Origin: an uncultured Planctomycetales bacterium
GTDB lineage: Bacteria; Planctomycetota; Planctomycetia; Pirellulales; S012-138
DNA length: 64,000 nucleotides
Assembly (NCBI GenBank): GCA_937982665.1
Contig: CALJLD010000003.1
Coordinates: 15,846 to 79,845, forward strand
Direction: 5' to 3'
Position 1 is the stretch's first letter; the number at the start of each line of letters is the position of its first letter. The notes under the pieces were generated by a model. It did not search any database, was not told the DNA's origin, and saw nothing but the letters and a program-made list of their open reading frames with translations. Positions 45,117 through 54,232 of this stretch are shown one piece after another. The position numbers and the translations under genes are program-made.

Positions 45117-47195
45117 TCAAAAGCGCCTCATCAGTTTCCGCAGATCAAAGGTATCTTCGATCCAGTCCGCGGCTTCATGGGATACTCGTTGCTCCTGAGC
45201 AAACTTCCACATCGCATCGGGAATCGTCTGCAAGCCAACATCCAAGAGCGCATTGCGCTCTGCCTCGTCAATTTTGCCGTTGCCGTCAGCATCATTCCTT
45301 CCAAGAACTGCCTGCATCAGGTGCGCGTAACCCCGCATATCAGCAACAGTCATGTCAGGCTGAACACAAGAGCGCGCCGATCGCAGGTGAGAATCTCCAA
45401 ACTCGACCAAAACTAACTTGGGGAGCTTTGCCAATTGGCGGAACCCGTCGCCGCGTATCGTTTGCGTGGGGAGCGTGACCTCCTCAAGTGTCTTGAGCTT
45501 TGCTAGATGTGACATTCCAGCATCGCCAATCCGTGTTCCGACGAGAACCAGACGGCGCAAAATCTTGCTTTGTGCGAGGGCTTCCAGGCCGGCGTCACTG
45601 ACCCATGAGTTGGTCAGATCCAAGAATTCCAAATCCGGCATGGAAGCCAGATGCCGCATGTCGGCGTCGCACGCGAAGGTGTTCGAGAGATCCAATTCCC
45701 GAATGCCGACCCTGCCTGCCAACTGGTCAAGGTGAAACGCGTCGTTTGCGAAGTCCATTCGCAAGAATGAATCCGGCAGTTTGTCATACTCCGCAAGTTC
45801 GGCGTAGTAATCCTCATCGTTCGCGTGAAAAGGACTGCGATGATACTCAGTCGAGCGAAAAGCATCGCTGCGGAATTCAATTGTGGGCAACTCCCCTTTG
45901 CGATACTCCGCGTTTCTTACTTTGTCAGGGGCGAATGGCAAATACCAAGACACAGGGACAGGCCTGGGAGGCACCAACGGCGCTGGAGATGCGAACAGTG
46001 GACGGGATCCGCGATAATGTGCGATGGAGATACGTTGTAATGCAGGAAAACGGTGAATCGTGTCATAGGATGAGTTGGTAATTCGCGTCCCTGCCAGCTT
46101 GAGCGTTTCAAGGTGTTCAAGCGACTCTAGCGAGGGCAAACCTGCGTCGGTCAACTCGGTGAAATTCAGCGACAAGCTCTTCAGAAGCTTGTAGCGGCAA
46201 AGACTGTGTGCGTCGGCGTCTTGAATGAACGTATCTTCCAGATCCAACTCCAACAAAGGCAACAACGGCCACTTGCTAGGGTCAGTCACATTCGTGTACC
46301 CAAGGTCAAGGCTCTGCAAATTGGCGAGCAAAGCCAAGTGTTGCATATCCTCGTCGGTCACCGGCATCCCGCGCAGGGAAAGCGATTCCAACTCGGTGAG
46401 TCTTGCAAGCGGCGAGAAGTCCGTCACTTGTTCAGCGTGATTGTAGTAGTGACCGACGAGGGCGAGTCGCTTCAGACTCTGAAGCGAGCAAATTGTCTCC
46501 AGATTCTCTTGTGTTAATTCTCTTGCCCCTAATTCGAGTGTTTGCAGACTGTGCAGTGTCCGCAATGATTCGATCATTTCCGTCGTGCCATCGAAGCCTC
46601 CGAGAGAGCTAATTGGATTGGCGGGACGAATCGACGCAACTTCGCGAAGCCAAATCTCAGACAAGCGTTCGGTGAGCTCGGCCGGTGGCCTCGGCTCGCA
46701 CGACATCGTCTCGACAACGTAATCGAAGTACTGGATATCGTGGCTGGTCCACAGGTCAATCGTTCGTCGATCACTTCGGCTGATGTGAACTTCTGGTCGA
46801 TTAGCCCTCAAACTTTCGATCGCTTGATCGCTAACCAGTGTCGAATCAAGAATCACAGCCTTAAGGCTTTCGCAGACCGAAGCGAAACGGAGCATGTCAT
46901 CGGTGACTGCTTCCCCGCCCAGGATCAAGACCTCAACTTCCGGAAGATCTGCGGCGTGTTGCAGTAGCTCCCCATCAACGTTGGCATCTGCCAGGTTGAC
47001 CAAAGTGATATTCTTGCAGTTGTCCTTGCCGAGCAGAGTTCGCAACCACACTGGGCCGGGCCGCATTTCCACTGACCCGCCCGCGAGTGTGATCTTGCTT
47101 GCAGTTGTCCGCTGATTAACGTACGGACCAACCTGTGAGTTCCAAACCGCCAATCCGATTGCAATCAGAATGAGACCGAAAAGCACTGAACGCAA
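45117..47195 (-). CDS. Leucine-rich-repeat protein with C-terminal EF-hand
   Basis: A 692-residue exported or membrane-anchored protein. An N-terminal hydrophobic helix ('VLFGLILIAIGLAVW') is followed by many leucine-rich repeats of the planctomycete type, for example 'LQSLDLGYTNVTDPSKWPL', 'LKSLSLNFTELTDAGLPSL' and 'LEFLDLTNSWVSDAGLEAL'. A non-repeat segment with many Tyr and Phe interrupts them near residues 410-480. Near the C-terminus 'DADGNGKIDEAE' is a canonical EF-hand calcium loop. It could mediate binding at the cell surface. It starts at TTG with AGGT upstream, or at GTG nine bases later. Confidence 0.85.
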   Translation of the reverse strand: MRSVLFGLILIAIGLAVWNSQVGPYVNQRTTASKITLAGGSVEMRPGPVWLRTLLGKDNCKNITLVNLADANVDGELLQHAADLPEVEVLILGGEAVTDDMLRFASVCESLKAVILDSTLVSDQAIESLRANRPEVHISRSDRRTIDLWTSHDIQYFDYVVETMSCEPRPPAELTERLSEIWLREVASIRPANPISSLGGFDGTTEMIESLRTLHSLQTLELGARELTQENLETICSLQSLKRLALVGHYYNHAEQVTDFSPLARLTELESLSLRGMPVTDEDMQHLALLANLQSLDLGYTNVTDPSKWPLLPLLELDLEDTFIQDADAHSLCRYKLLKSLSLNFTELTDAGLPSLESLEHLETLKLAGTRITNSSYDTIHRFPALQRISIAHYRGSRPLFASPAPLVPPRPVPVSWYLPFAPDKVRNAEYRKGELPTIEFRSDAFRSTEYHRSPFHANDEDYYAELAEYDKLPDSFLRMDFANDAFHLDQLAGRVGIRELDLSNTFACDADMRHLASMPDLEFLDLTNSWVSDAGLEALAQSKILRRLVLVGTRIGDAGMSHLAKLKTLEEVTLPTQTIRGDGFRQLAKLPKLVLVEFGDSHLRSARSCVQPDMTVADMRGYAHLMQAVLGRNDADGNGKIDEAERNALLDVGLQTIPDAMWKFAQEQRVSHEAADWIEDTFDLRKLMRRF

Positions 47196-47393
47196 GCTAC
47201 CTGATACCAGTAAGGCTTTGCGTTCTTGCTCTCAGGCATAGGTTAACCTCACGGTCGACCTCATCGGCAGAAGCGCTGTCGCTACTCCGCTTCGACAGCG
47301 AAAGAGATCGTCGGCGGACGCAACCGCTTACAAGAGACAGTGTACAGTGCGAGACCAATAGAGATTAAATAATGGGGTGAAGTTGCGCTTCCC

Positions 47394-48158
47394 TCAGCCC
47401 CGGTGGCACAACAGGCAACTCTCCGCCAGGATATTCAACTTGGCTTCGCTGAGATGTGGCGAAGCGCTGCTTGCGCTCGTGTCGTGCGCTGTTTGGTCGC
47501 TGGGGGTCGGAGCGTTCGCCCATTCGGCAGTTGTTGAGTTTGCCGCCTGATGGCAGCGTGTGCAACACGACAAATCGCCGAAGTGATCCGCGAGCAATGC
47601 CGTGTGAATGTCAAACTGCTGCGGTTCAACACAAGCTGCAACAAGGCCTAACGAATCGAGCGTGGCATTGGTATCCAACAGTCGGGCTGGCAGGGGATTG
47701 GCGGCGAGCCTTGTCTCTTCCGGCGGCTGCAAGAAGCTGATCGCCACAATCACCACAATCACAGCAGCGGCAATCCGCATCAGAGTTTCGCCCAAGATCT
47801 GGCCGGAAGATCTCGTTGAATTCACAACTGTGTTTCCAACCGTTTCGCTTTCACAATCGCGCGCGCGATCTTCGCTGACTGTCGGAACGGACAGCAACTG
47901 ACGCTCGACGACAAGCTGCGCCAGCATTTGTTGGGAAGCTGTCTCGCTGACCGGATCACTTTCGGCAACGTCCCAGGCATCATTCGTTACGTCACTCGTC
48001 ACGTTGCCGGCAATGGCAAACGCTTTTAGCGCAGGCTGAACTTCCGCATACCATCGCCGACACTCGCCGCAAGCATGCAAGTGCGCGGCCGCGTCTTGGG
48101 CAAGTTCACCATGAGCGCGGGTGGCATGTTCCAGAAAGTCTTGGCAGTTCATCGCCAT
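47394..48158 (-). CDS. Transmembrane anti-sigma factor with zinc motif and two CxxCH motifs
   Basis: A 254-residue protein. Residues 26-33 ('HLHACGEC') are the HxxxCxxC zinc site of ZAS-type anti-sigma factors. An acidic linker leads to one transmembrane helix (about 126-143, 'LMRIAAAVIVVIVAISFL'). The outer domain holds CTRCH at about 199-203 and CLLCH at about 248-252, two residues before the end. Both match the c-type heme attachment motif, which requires export, and the topology provides it. It follows the ECF sigma gene within 15 bases and should bind that sigma factor. The CxxCH pair could sense redox state, heme or a metal. Its start may be at 48152. Confidence 0.85.
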   Translation of the reverse strand: MAMNCQDFLEHATRAHGELAQDAAAHLHACGECRRWYAEVQPALKAFAIAGNVTSDVTNDAWDVAESDPVSETASQQMLAQLVVERQLLSVPTVSEDRARDCESETVGNTVVNSTRSSGQILGETLMRIAAAVIVVIVAISFLQPPEETRLAANPLPARLLDTNATLDSLGLVAACVEPQQFDIHTALLADHFGDLSCCTRCHQAANSTTAEWANAPTPSDQTAHDTSASSASPHLSEAKLNILAESCLLCHRG

Positions 48159-48172
48159 GTCATTTCTCGCAA

Positions 48173-48838
48173 TCAATCAACTTCGTGACAACGCTTCTCC
48201 GTTCCCAATGTTTCCTGTTGCTGCGTTCCTTCTTCCTCGCGCAGCAACTCGGCCAACTTCGTCAAACCGGCCTTTACGCGATTCTTGGCCGTGCTCAAGC
48301 TGCAACCGGTGGCGTCTGCAATCTCTTGGAAAGTCAACGCCGCAAAGAAGCGCAACCGCAGCGCATCGGCCACCTCTTCGCGCAACTGTAGCAAACACCC
48401 ATCCAAGCGTGCGGCCGTTTCTTTTTTCATCGCCAGAGCAGGCGGCTGTTCCCTGCGCGGCGAAAGTTCCGAGTCCGGCGCTGGCTTCACTTCGCGACCG
48501 TGCGAATGGACATCAGTCCAAGTCATCACCCTGGGAACCCGTTGACCACGCTTGTGCTCGCGGCGGCAGCCGTTGAGCAGAATGGTCCACAGCCAGGTGC
48601 GAAAGCCGAACTTGGCGTTGTATGTGTGGCGAGATTTGAACGCCGCCAGCAAGGCTTCCTGCGCGGCCTCTTCAGCCAATTCGCGCGAGCCGAGACGGCT
48701 TTCCGCGACGCGAACCAGCACCGCAAAATATCGCTCCGCCAACATGGTGAACCGCTGCGGTTCGCCGGATTGCACGCGACGCATGATCGCGGCGTCAGAT
48801 TCGGGTTGGGCGGAAACGGCCAAAGTCAGGCAAACCAA
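48173..48838 (-). CDS. ECF-type RNA polymerase sigma factor
   Basis: A 221-residue sigma-70 family factor. Region 2 is 'RFTMLAERYFAVLVRVAES' through 'EEAAQEALLAAFKSRHTYN' and 'FRTWLWTILLNGCRREHKR' (about residues 30-95). A short linker leads to region 4, 'LRLRFFAALTFQEIADATG' with helix-turn-helix 'CSLSTAKNRVKAGLTKL'. There is no region 1 or 3, so it is an ECF or closely related factor. It begins at TTG (48838), because the conserved-looking 'SDAAIMRRVQSG' precedes the first ATG at 48784; no strong ribosome site is visible. The partner anti-sigma factor is encoded directly downstream. Confidence 0.9.
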   Translation of the reverse strand: MVCLTLAVSAQPESDAAIMRRVQSGEPQRFTMLAERYFAVLVRVAESRLGSRELAEEAAQEALLAAFKSRHTYNAKFGFRTWLWTILLNGCRREHKRGQRVPRVMTWTDVHSHGREVKPAPDSELSPRREQPPALAMKKETAARLDGCLLQLREEVADALRLRFFAALTFQEIADATGCSLSTAKNRVKAGLTKLAELLREEEGTQQQETLGTEKRCHEVD

Positions 48839-49262
48839 TAGGAAACCAGATCAAAGATGATGGCTTCCTATTTTAGTCGCCCCAGCCTGCCAAAGGGTAA
48901 ATCCCCGGCAATTTGCTTCGGTTTTGGCCCCTTCGGGTTTGCCGAACAGGTTTCCGCGCGCGGCAAAAAAGCAGAGGCGGCGGGCAGACCAGCCTGGCCG
49001 AAACGTAAGCGAACGAGCGAACGCATACTATGAGCGTACCCAGCACACCCGCGAAGGAAGCGAACCTCGCGCAGTTCGCGCCGCCCGTTCGCTTACGTTT
49101 CGGTCACAGCTGATTCGCGGAAGGACCGCGCTAGCACTAGAAAACTCGCGCCAAACAACCTGTGCTGTTTATCTATCGTAAAACCACAGGTAGGCGCTAA
49201 ACATGTTTTCCATGAATTAGACCTATTTGCCCTATTTTTACATCGGCTGTTGCTCGGGGCTG
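48839..49262. other. Intergenic region containing an 18-bp inverted repeat
   Basis: This stretch of 424 bases holds the upstream region of the sigma-factor gene and the end of the BON-domain gene. Its one clear structure is the inverted repeat at 48998-49103. A plus-strand frame (48924-49181) runs through this repeat and is not considered coding. I see no clear promoter consensus for the sigma gene. Confidence 0.4.
48998..49103. repeat. MITE-like inverted repeat with 18-bp perfect arms
   Basis: Arms at 48998-49015 and 49086-49103 are perfect inverted copies of CCGAAACGTAAGCGAACG. The 70 bases between contain further partial copies (GAGCGAACGC). The element has no coding capacity and could fold into a long hairpin. 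It may be a non-autonomous miniature element. No copy was found elsewhere in this window. Confidence 0.8.
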
Positions 49263-49571
49263 CTAGTAGACATCAACTTTGTTGATCAGCGTCTCTTCAG
49301 ACAGCAGCGCAAGCACAGCTTGCTGAGCGAGCTGCTTGCAATAGAAAGTCGCGCAACGCCCGGTGATCGTTAGCGTTTCTCCTTCCAGGCAAACGCGCAG
49401 ATTGCGAACGCGATCGCCTGTGGCACGTCGCACGGCGGCTTCTACCTGTGCGGTGAGCAGTGCCGATTCGCGCACGCGCGCAGGAACCGCCCTGTGCCGA
49501 GCCGATTCCGGCTCGACATCTTTTTTGGCCGCGGATTCGCCGCGATCCTGATGGAAGGAAGCAGAAGACAT
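49263..49571 (-). CDS. Small BON-like domain protein
   Basis: A 102-residue protein without signal peptide. The first 40 residues are polar. The C-terminal 60 ('AAVRRATGDRVRNLRVCLE', 'TLTITGRCATFYCKQLAQQ', 'LALLSEETLINKVDVY') follow the alpha-beta-beta pattern of a BON domain, which binds phospholipid or peptidoglycan-like ligands. The absence of an export signal means it may act in the cytoplasm or be part of a complex. The ATG at 49571 was chosen over a TTG six bases upstream. It stands alone. Confidence 0.7.
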   Translation of the reverse strand: MSSASFHQDRGESAAKKDVEPESARHRAVPARVRESALLTAQVEAAVRRATGDRVRNLRVCLEGETLTITGRCATFYCKQLAQQAVLALLSEETLINKVDVY

Positions 49572-50057
49572 TTGCAATCCGTTGCACGCGGTGACAATCG
49601 CTCACCGAAACCCTTTCGATGCATCAACCAATCTGGCTGATTCACGGCGACATAGCGCGAAAAACCCAATGGAAGGTATCAGGTTTTGGCCACAAGTGTC
49701 AATGATTCCGGGTGTTGGTCCCATGACCCCACGACTCGCCCCACCACCACCTGACTCCGCGGCTAACTCTTCCGGTCACGCTTGGGCATGGCCACGAATC
49801 TCTGCGAGCGCGCTTCGCCATCTCACCTGCCGGAGCGATGACAGCTACCGCCAACTTGCACTGCTGAGAGCAAGCTCGCAGTTCAGCAATAGGTCTCAGC
49901 GGCTGGGTCCATTGCCGCACGCCTGATGGAGAAACTGTGTTTTAAGCAGCCAGGCACGATTAAGGTCGGGGATGTTCCCACGCAGTGGCGAATTGCGATA
50001 GGATGTCAGCGCGTCACATCACAGCCTGAGCACTTTGACATCACGGACGCTATCGCG
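49572..50057. promoter_or_regulatory. Divergent intergenic region before purine nucleoside phosphorylase
   Basis: This 486-base stretch must carry the promoters of the BON-like gene and of the phosphorylase gene. Several plus- and minus-strand frames cross it without ribosome sites or recognised domains. I find no strong -35/-10 pair or operator-like palindrome. Confidence 0.3.
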
Positions 50058-50879
50058 ATGACTGAGTTGTTTGCCCAAATTGAAGAGGCGGTTCGCCATA
50101 TCCAAGCGCAATGGCGCGGCGCGCCAACGCATGGTTTGATTCTTGGGACCGGATTGGGATCACTTGCCAAGGAGATTCAAACGGAATGCTCAATTCCGTA
50201 CGAAGAGATTCCTCATTTTCCCAAGAGCACGTCCGTGGGCCATGCCGGCAACTTCATCTGTGGCAAGCTTGCTGGCAAGACGATTGTGGCGATGGAAGGT
50301 CGCTTTCACGCCTATGAAGGCTACACGCATCAGCAACTGACATTTCCCGTTCGCGTGATGAAGGCGCTAGGCGCCGGCACGTTGATTGTCTCTAACGCCT
50401 GCGGCGGCATGAATCCCAACTTCGCACTGGCGGACATCATGGTCATTGATGACCACATCAACCTGATGTTGGACAACCCGCTTGTTGGCGTGAACGATGA
50501 TCGGCTCGGACCGCGTTTTCCGGATATGTGCTGCCCTTATGATCCCACTTTGATTGAGCGTGCGTTGAAGATCGCGCGACATGAGGATTTCGCTGCGCAC
50601 AAGGGCGTCTACGTTGGTGTGACCGGACCGAATCTTGAGACTCGCGCGGAGTATCGCTTCCTGCGAACCATTGGCGCGGACGCCGTCGGCATGTCCACAG
50701 TGCCGGAAGTGCTCGTCGCCATTCACTCCGGAATGAGGGTGCTCGGCCTGTCCGTGATTACCGATCTGTGCTTTCCGGACTCGCTGCACCCGGTCAACAT
50801 TGAAGAGATCCTCAAGACGGCTGCCGAAGCCGAGCCGAAGTTGCGCAAGATTGTGACAGGCGTGTTGGCAGAAGAGTGA
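50058..50879 (+). CDS. Purine-nucleoside phosphorylase
   Basis: A 273-residue trimeric-type purine nucleoside phosphorylase of nucleotide salvage, cleaving purine nucleosides with phosphate to base and ribose-1-phosphate. 'THGLILGTGLGSLAKEIQ' is the phosphate-binding glycine region, 'VAMEGRFHAYEGYTHQQLT' the conserved EGRFHxYEG motif, 'LIVSNACGGMNPNFALADI' the ribose/phosphate region, and 'GADAVGMSTVPEVLVAIHS' the base-site segment. 'ITDLCFPDSLHPVNIEEIL' is where many relatives have an Asn. The ATG at 50058 gives the family length; an ATG at 49926 would add a 44-residue extension without support. Confidence 0.93.
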   Translation: MTELFAQIEEAVRHIQAQWRGAPTHGLILGTGLGSLAKEIQTECSIPYEEIPHFPKSTSVGHAGNFICGKLAGKTIVAMEGRFHAYEGYTHQQLTFPVRVMKALGAGTLIVSNACGGMNPNFALADIMVIDDHINLMLDNPLVGVNDDRLGPRFPDMCCPYDPTLIERALKIARHEDFAAHKGVYVGVTGPNLETRAEYRFLRTIGADAVGMSTVPEVLVAIHSGMRVLGLSVITDLCFPDSLHPVNIEEILKTAAEAEPKLRKIVTGVLAEE

Positions 50880-51014
50880 GGCGCTCGCCGTTTGGGTGCA
50901 GATTCCATTGTGCTTAACCGCATAGAATGTGCGAAAGCAAAGCGCAAGAATCGGTATCGCGGCGCAAATTACGATCGCGCACTTTGTGTCTTAGCGCTCC
51001 CTTCGCCCCGGCAA

Positions 51015-53735
51015 CTACGCCTTCTTCTTGGCAGTTTTCTTTGCCGCCTTCTTCTTGGCGGTCTTCTTCTTCGCCGTTTTCTTTTTGGCCGTCTTCTTTG
51101 CGGCTTTCTTCTTGGCCTTCTTTTTCTTGGGAGCCTTGGCACGTTCGGCCAAGAGTTCCAGTGCTTGATCGAAGGTCAACTCTTCCTGTGACACCGCTTT
51201 GGGTAGCGAAGCGTTGGTTTCGCCGTCTGTGACATACGGTCCCCAGCGGCCATCCAGCAGTTGCACTTGTTTGCCGGTCACCGGCGATTCATCAAACGTC
51301 TTCAGCGGTTCGCGCTTGGCAGCGGCGCGACCGCGACCGCGCTGCTTGGGTTGCGCCAGCAAATCAATCGCTTGTTGCAGCGTGACCGTCAACGGAGACA
51401 TCTCTTCCGGCAAAGATCGCGTCTCGTCACCGGATTTGATGTACGGTCCAAACCGGCCATTCAGCGCGGTGATCGCATCGCCGGAAGTGGGGTGAGCGCC
51501 CAACTCACGCGGAAGGCTCAACAGCGCCAAAGCCGTGGCCAAGTCCACATCCTCCGGCTTCATGTTCTTAAGCAGCGATGCGTTCTCCGGCTTGTCTTCA
51601 TCGTCCGGAGTTCCGCGTTGCACATAAGGGCCAAAGCGGCCGATCTTCATGAACACCGGCTTGTGCGTGTCCGGGCAAACACCCAACGGTTCGTCCGCCT
51701 GTTGGGCCTGCTCGATGAGTTCCTTGGCCTTCTCATAGGTCATCTCATCCGGGGCGACATCGTCCGGCACACGGCCTTTGTTCTCGCCGGCTTCAACGTA
51801 CGGACCATACTTGCCCACGCGGACGTACATCTCAGGCATATCGCCGTTTTCTGGCTTCGGCCCTGCCAACTCAATCTGGCAAACCGCGCGGACGTCAATC
51901 TCGCCAAGCTTGCTTTCGACGAGATGCTTTAGCCCGTCCTGGTCATCGCCGTAGTAGAACGAACGCAAGTATCCCACGTTGTCCGCTTCGCCACGGCTGA
52001 TGGCGTCCAGGTCATCTTCCAACCGCGCGGTGAACTTGTAATCCACCAGTTCGCCCAAGTGCTGTTCCATCAAGTTGACCATTGCCATGGCGTTCCAAGT
52101 GGGAACCAATGCCGTGGCCCTTTTGGTCACATAGTTGCGTTCCAGAATGGTGTCGATAATCGACGCGTACGTACTCGGGCGGCCGATGCCTTCGGCTTCC
52201 AACTTGCGTGTGAGCGAAGCTTCCGTGTATCGCGCCGGCGGTTGCGTGAAGTGTTGTTTGGAATCCAGGCTGCGGCAGTCGAGCACCTCGCCCACTTGCA
52301 CGTCAGGCAGCACAACTTCGCGGTCGGCCAGGTCCGCGTTGGGATCGTCTGAACCTTCCACATAGGCCCGAAGGTAGCCGGGGAAATCGATCGTCTTGCC
52401 GCTGGCTTGGAAGCGGGCCACGCGGCCGTCGGAAGTCTTGGCTTCAACGCCCAAAGTCATCCGACGCCCTTTGGCGTCCTTCATCTGGCTGGCGACCGTC
52501 CGCTTCCAGATCAAGTCATAGATGCGGAACTCATCGTTGCTGAGTTGCGTTTGCAGTTCAGAAGGCAACGGAAAGCTGGAGCCTGCCGGGCGGATGGCTT
52601 CGTGTGCTTCTTGAGCGTTGCGAACTTTGTTGGTGTACACGCGCGGCGAGTCATACAAGTAGTCGTCGCCATACTGCGTCTTGACCAGATTCCGCGCCGA
52701 GGTCAACGCCTCGTTGGAAAGCGCGGTCGAGTCCGTTCGCATGTAAGTAATGTGACCGTTCTGATACAGGTTCTGGGCGATCTGCATCGTCCGCCGCGCG
52801 GTGAAGCGGAACTTGCGGTTGGCTTCTTGCTGCAGCGTGCTGGTGGTGAACGGCGCGAATGGCTTGGACGTGTAGGGCTTCTCTTCCAGGTCCGCAACTT
52901 TGAATTCCGCTTTGGAAAGATCGTCGCGAAGTTCCGTGGCGGAAGCTTCTGTCAGCAACAAGACGTTCTGATTCTTGAGCTTGCCGGTTGTGGAGTCAAA
53001 GTCCTTGGCGTTGGGAATTCTCGCGTCATCAACTTTGATCAGCCCGGCGTCAAACGCAGCCTTGGCTTCGGACTTCGCAAAGCTGCCCATCAAGTCCCAG
53101 TATTCGGAGCGGATGAATCGCATGCGTTCGCGTTCGCGCTCCACAACCATTCGCACGGCCACGCTTTGCACTCGTCCGGCACTCTTGGCGATGCCACCCA
53201 ATTTGCGCCACAGCAAAGGCGAAACATCAAAGCCATACAAGCGGTCGAGAATTCGCCGTGTCTCTTGCGCGCGAACGAGGTTGCTGTCGATGTCGCGAAG
53301 GTTATTGAGCGCTTCCTGAACAGCTTCTTTGGTGATTTCGTGGAAGACCATCCGGCGGACCGGGATCTTGGGGTTCAACACTTCTCGCAAGTGCCAGCTA
53401 ATGGCTTCCCCTTCGCGGTCTTCATCCGTTGCCAAGTAGAGCTCGCTGGCATCTTTGGCCAGGTCTTTCAGCTTCTTGACCTGGGTGCGTTTGTCCGGCG
53501 AGACAATATATATGGGGTCAAAATCTTCTTTGACGTTGACGCCCAGATAGGCCCATTCCTCGTCCTGGTACTTCTTGGGAACCTGCTTCTTGCCTTCTGG
53601 CAAATCCCGCACGTGGCCAATGCTGGCTTCGATGACGTAATCCTTGCCCAGGTATTTGCCGATGGTTTTCGCCTTGGCTGGCGATTCCACGATCACCAGC
53701 GACTTTCCATTCGGTTTTTTGGCGGATTTAGCCAT
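51015..53735 (-). CDS. topA: DNA topoisomerase I with Lys/Ala-rich C-terminal tail
   Basis: A 906-residue type IA topoisomerase that relaxes negative supercoils. The TOPRIM domain is at the N-terminus ('LVIVESPAKAKTIGKYL', with 'ATDEDREGEAISWHLREVL' giving the DxDxxE metal site). The active-site Tyr is in 'GHITYMRTDSTAL'. The zinc-finger C-terminus of Escherichia coli is replaced by four topoisomerase C-terminal repeats ('KYGPYVEAG', 'RFGPYVQRG', 'RFGPYIKSG', 'RWGPYVTDG'). The end is a histone H1-like tail of repeated AKKK/AAKK units, which should bind DNA non-specifically. The ATG at 53735 is preferred over one 75 bases upstream. Confidence 0.96.
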   Translation of the reverse strand: MAKSAKKPNGKSLVIVESPAKAKTIGKYLGKDYVIEASIGHVRDLPEGKKQVPKKYQDEEWAYLGVNVKEDFDPIYIVSPDKRTQVKKLKDLAKDASELYLATDEDREGEAISWHLREVLNPKIPVRRMVFHEITKEAVQEALNNLRDIDSNLVRAQETRRILDRLYGFDVSPLLWRKLGGIAKSAGRVQSVAVRMVVERERERMRFIRSEYWDLMGSFAKSEAKAAFDAGLIKVDDARIPNAKDFDSTTGKLKNQNVLLLTEASATELRDDLSKAEFKVADLEEKPYTSKPFAPFTTSTLQQEANRKFRFTARRTMQIAQNLYQNGHITYMRTDSTALSNEALTSARNLVKTQYGDDYLYDSPRVYTNKVRNAQEAHEAIRPAGSSFPLPSELQTQLSNDEFRIYDLIWKRTVASQMKDAKGRRMTLGVEAKTSDGRVARFQASGKTIDFPGYLRAYVEGSDDPNADLADREVVLPDVQVGEVLDCRSLDSKQHFTQPPARYTEASLTRKLEAEGIGRPSTYASIIDTILERNYVTKRATALVPTWNAMAMVNLMEQHLGELVDYKFTARLEDDLDAISRGEADNVGYLRSFYYGDDQDGLKHLVESKLGEIDVRAVCQIELAGPKPENGDMPEMYVRVGKYGPYVEAGENKGRVPDDVAPDEMTYEKAKELIEQAQQADEPLGVCPDTHKPVFMKIGRFGPYVQRGTPDDEDKPENASLLKNMKPEDVDLATALALLSLPRELGAHPTSGDAITALNGRFGPYIKSGDETRSLPEEMSPLTVTLQQAIDLLAQPKQRGRGRAAAKREPLKTFDESPVTGKQVQLLDGRWGPYVTDGETNASLPKAVSQEELTFDQALELLAERAKAPKKKKAKKKAAKKTAKKKTAKKKTAKKKAAKKTAKKKA

Positions 53736-54232
53736 GCGTGTCACGCGGAGTGGGTTGTCTGCAGGTGTTTGCGTATGTCCGTAAGATGTTGACCAAGAAT
53801 GGTTTGGCAAGCGTCAGTTGTTTGCCTGAGGGCGGATTTCCAGGTGACGGGGAAGTATCGCCTGATTCGCTAAGCCGTCAAGCGGATGGCCCTTCCCACG
53901 GATGTCAAGATGGGAAGAAGCTTGACGTATCTTCGCTCACCAGCAGAGGTTGCCATTGCATTTCCCCAGTGCGTTCCTACAATTCTCAAGCGCTGAGCAA
54001 TCGGCAAAATCCGCTCTCTGCTTACAATTCGTTCACCGAGATTGTCAAGCAAATGCTCTTTGCCGGCGGACGCGCGGCGGCGGTTGAAACGGAGAATTTG
54101 ACGCAAATCCAGTCCGCCTGCGGCCCTGTTTGCCGCGGCGGTTCTCGCGTTTTGGGGGAATCCCCCGCAGAAAATCCATCTTGAACCTTCCTCAATCGCG
54201 GCGCTATTTCTGGCGCTGCCGGCAGGACTTCC
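53736..54232. promoter_or_regulatory. Divergent intergenic region between topA and foldase gene
   Basis: About 500 bases with no supported gene; a plus-strand frame (53738-54184) has no recognised product. It should contain the promoters for topA on the minus strand and the PpiD-like gene on the plus strand. I found no confident promoter elements. Confidence 0.3.

Noticed and set aside
48924..49181. 85-codon plus-strand frame
   Set aside because: It is made largely of the inverted-repeat element and contains no domain or ribosome site.
53738..54184. 148-codon plus-strand frame upstream of the foldase gene
   Set aside because: Begins beside the divergent topA start, has no good start signal and no recognisable sequence; it probably lies in a regulatory region.
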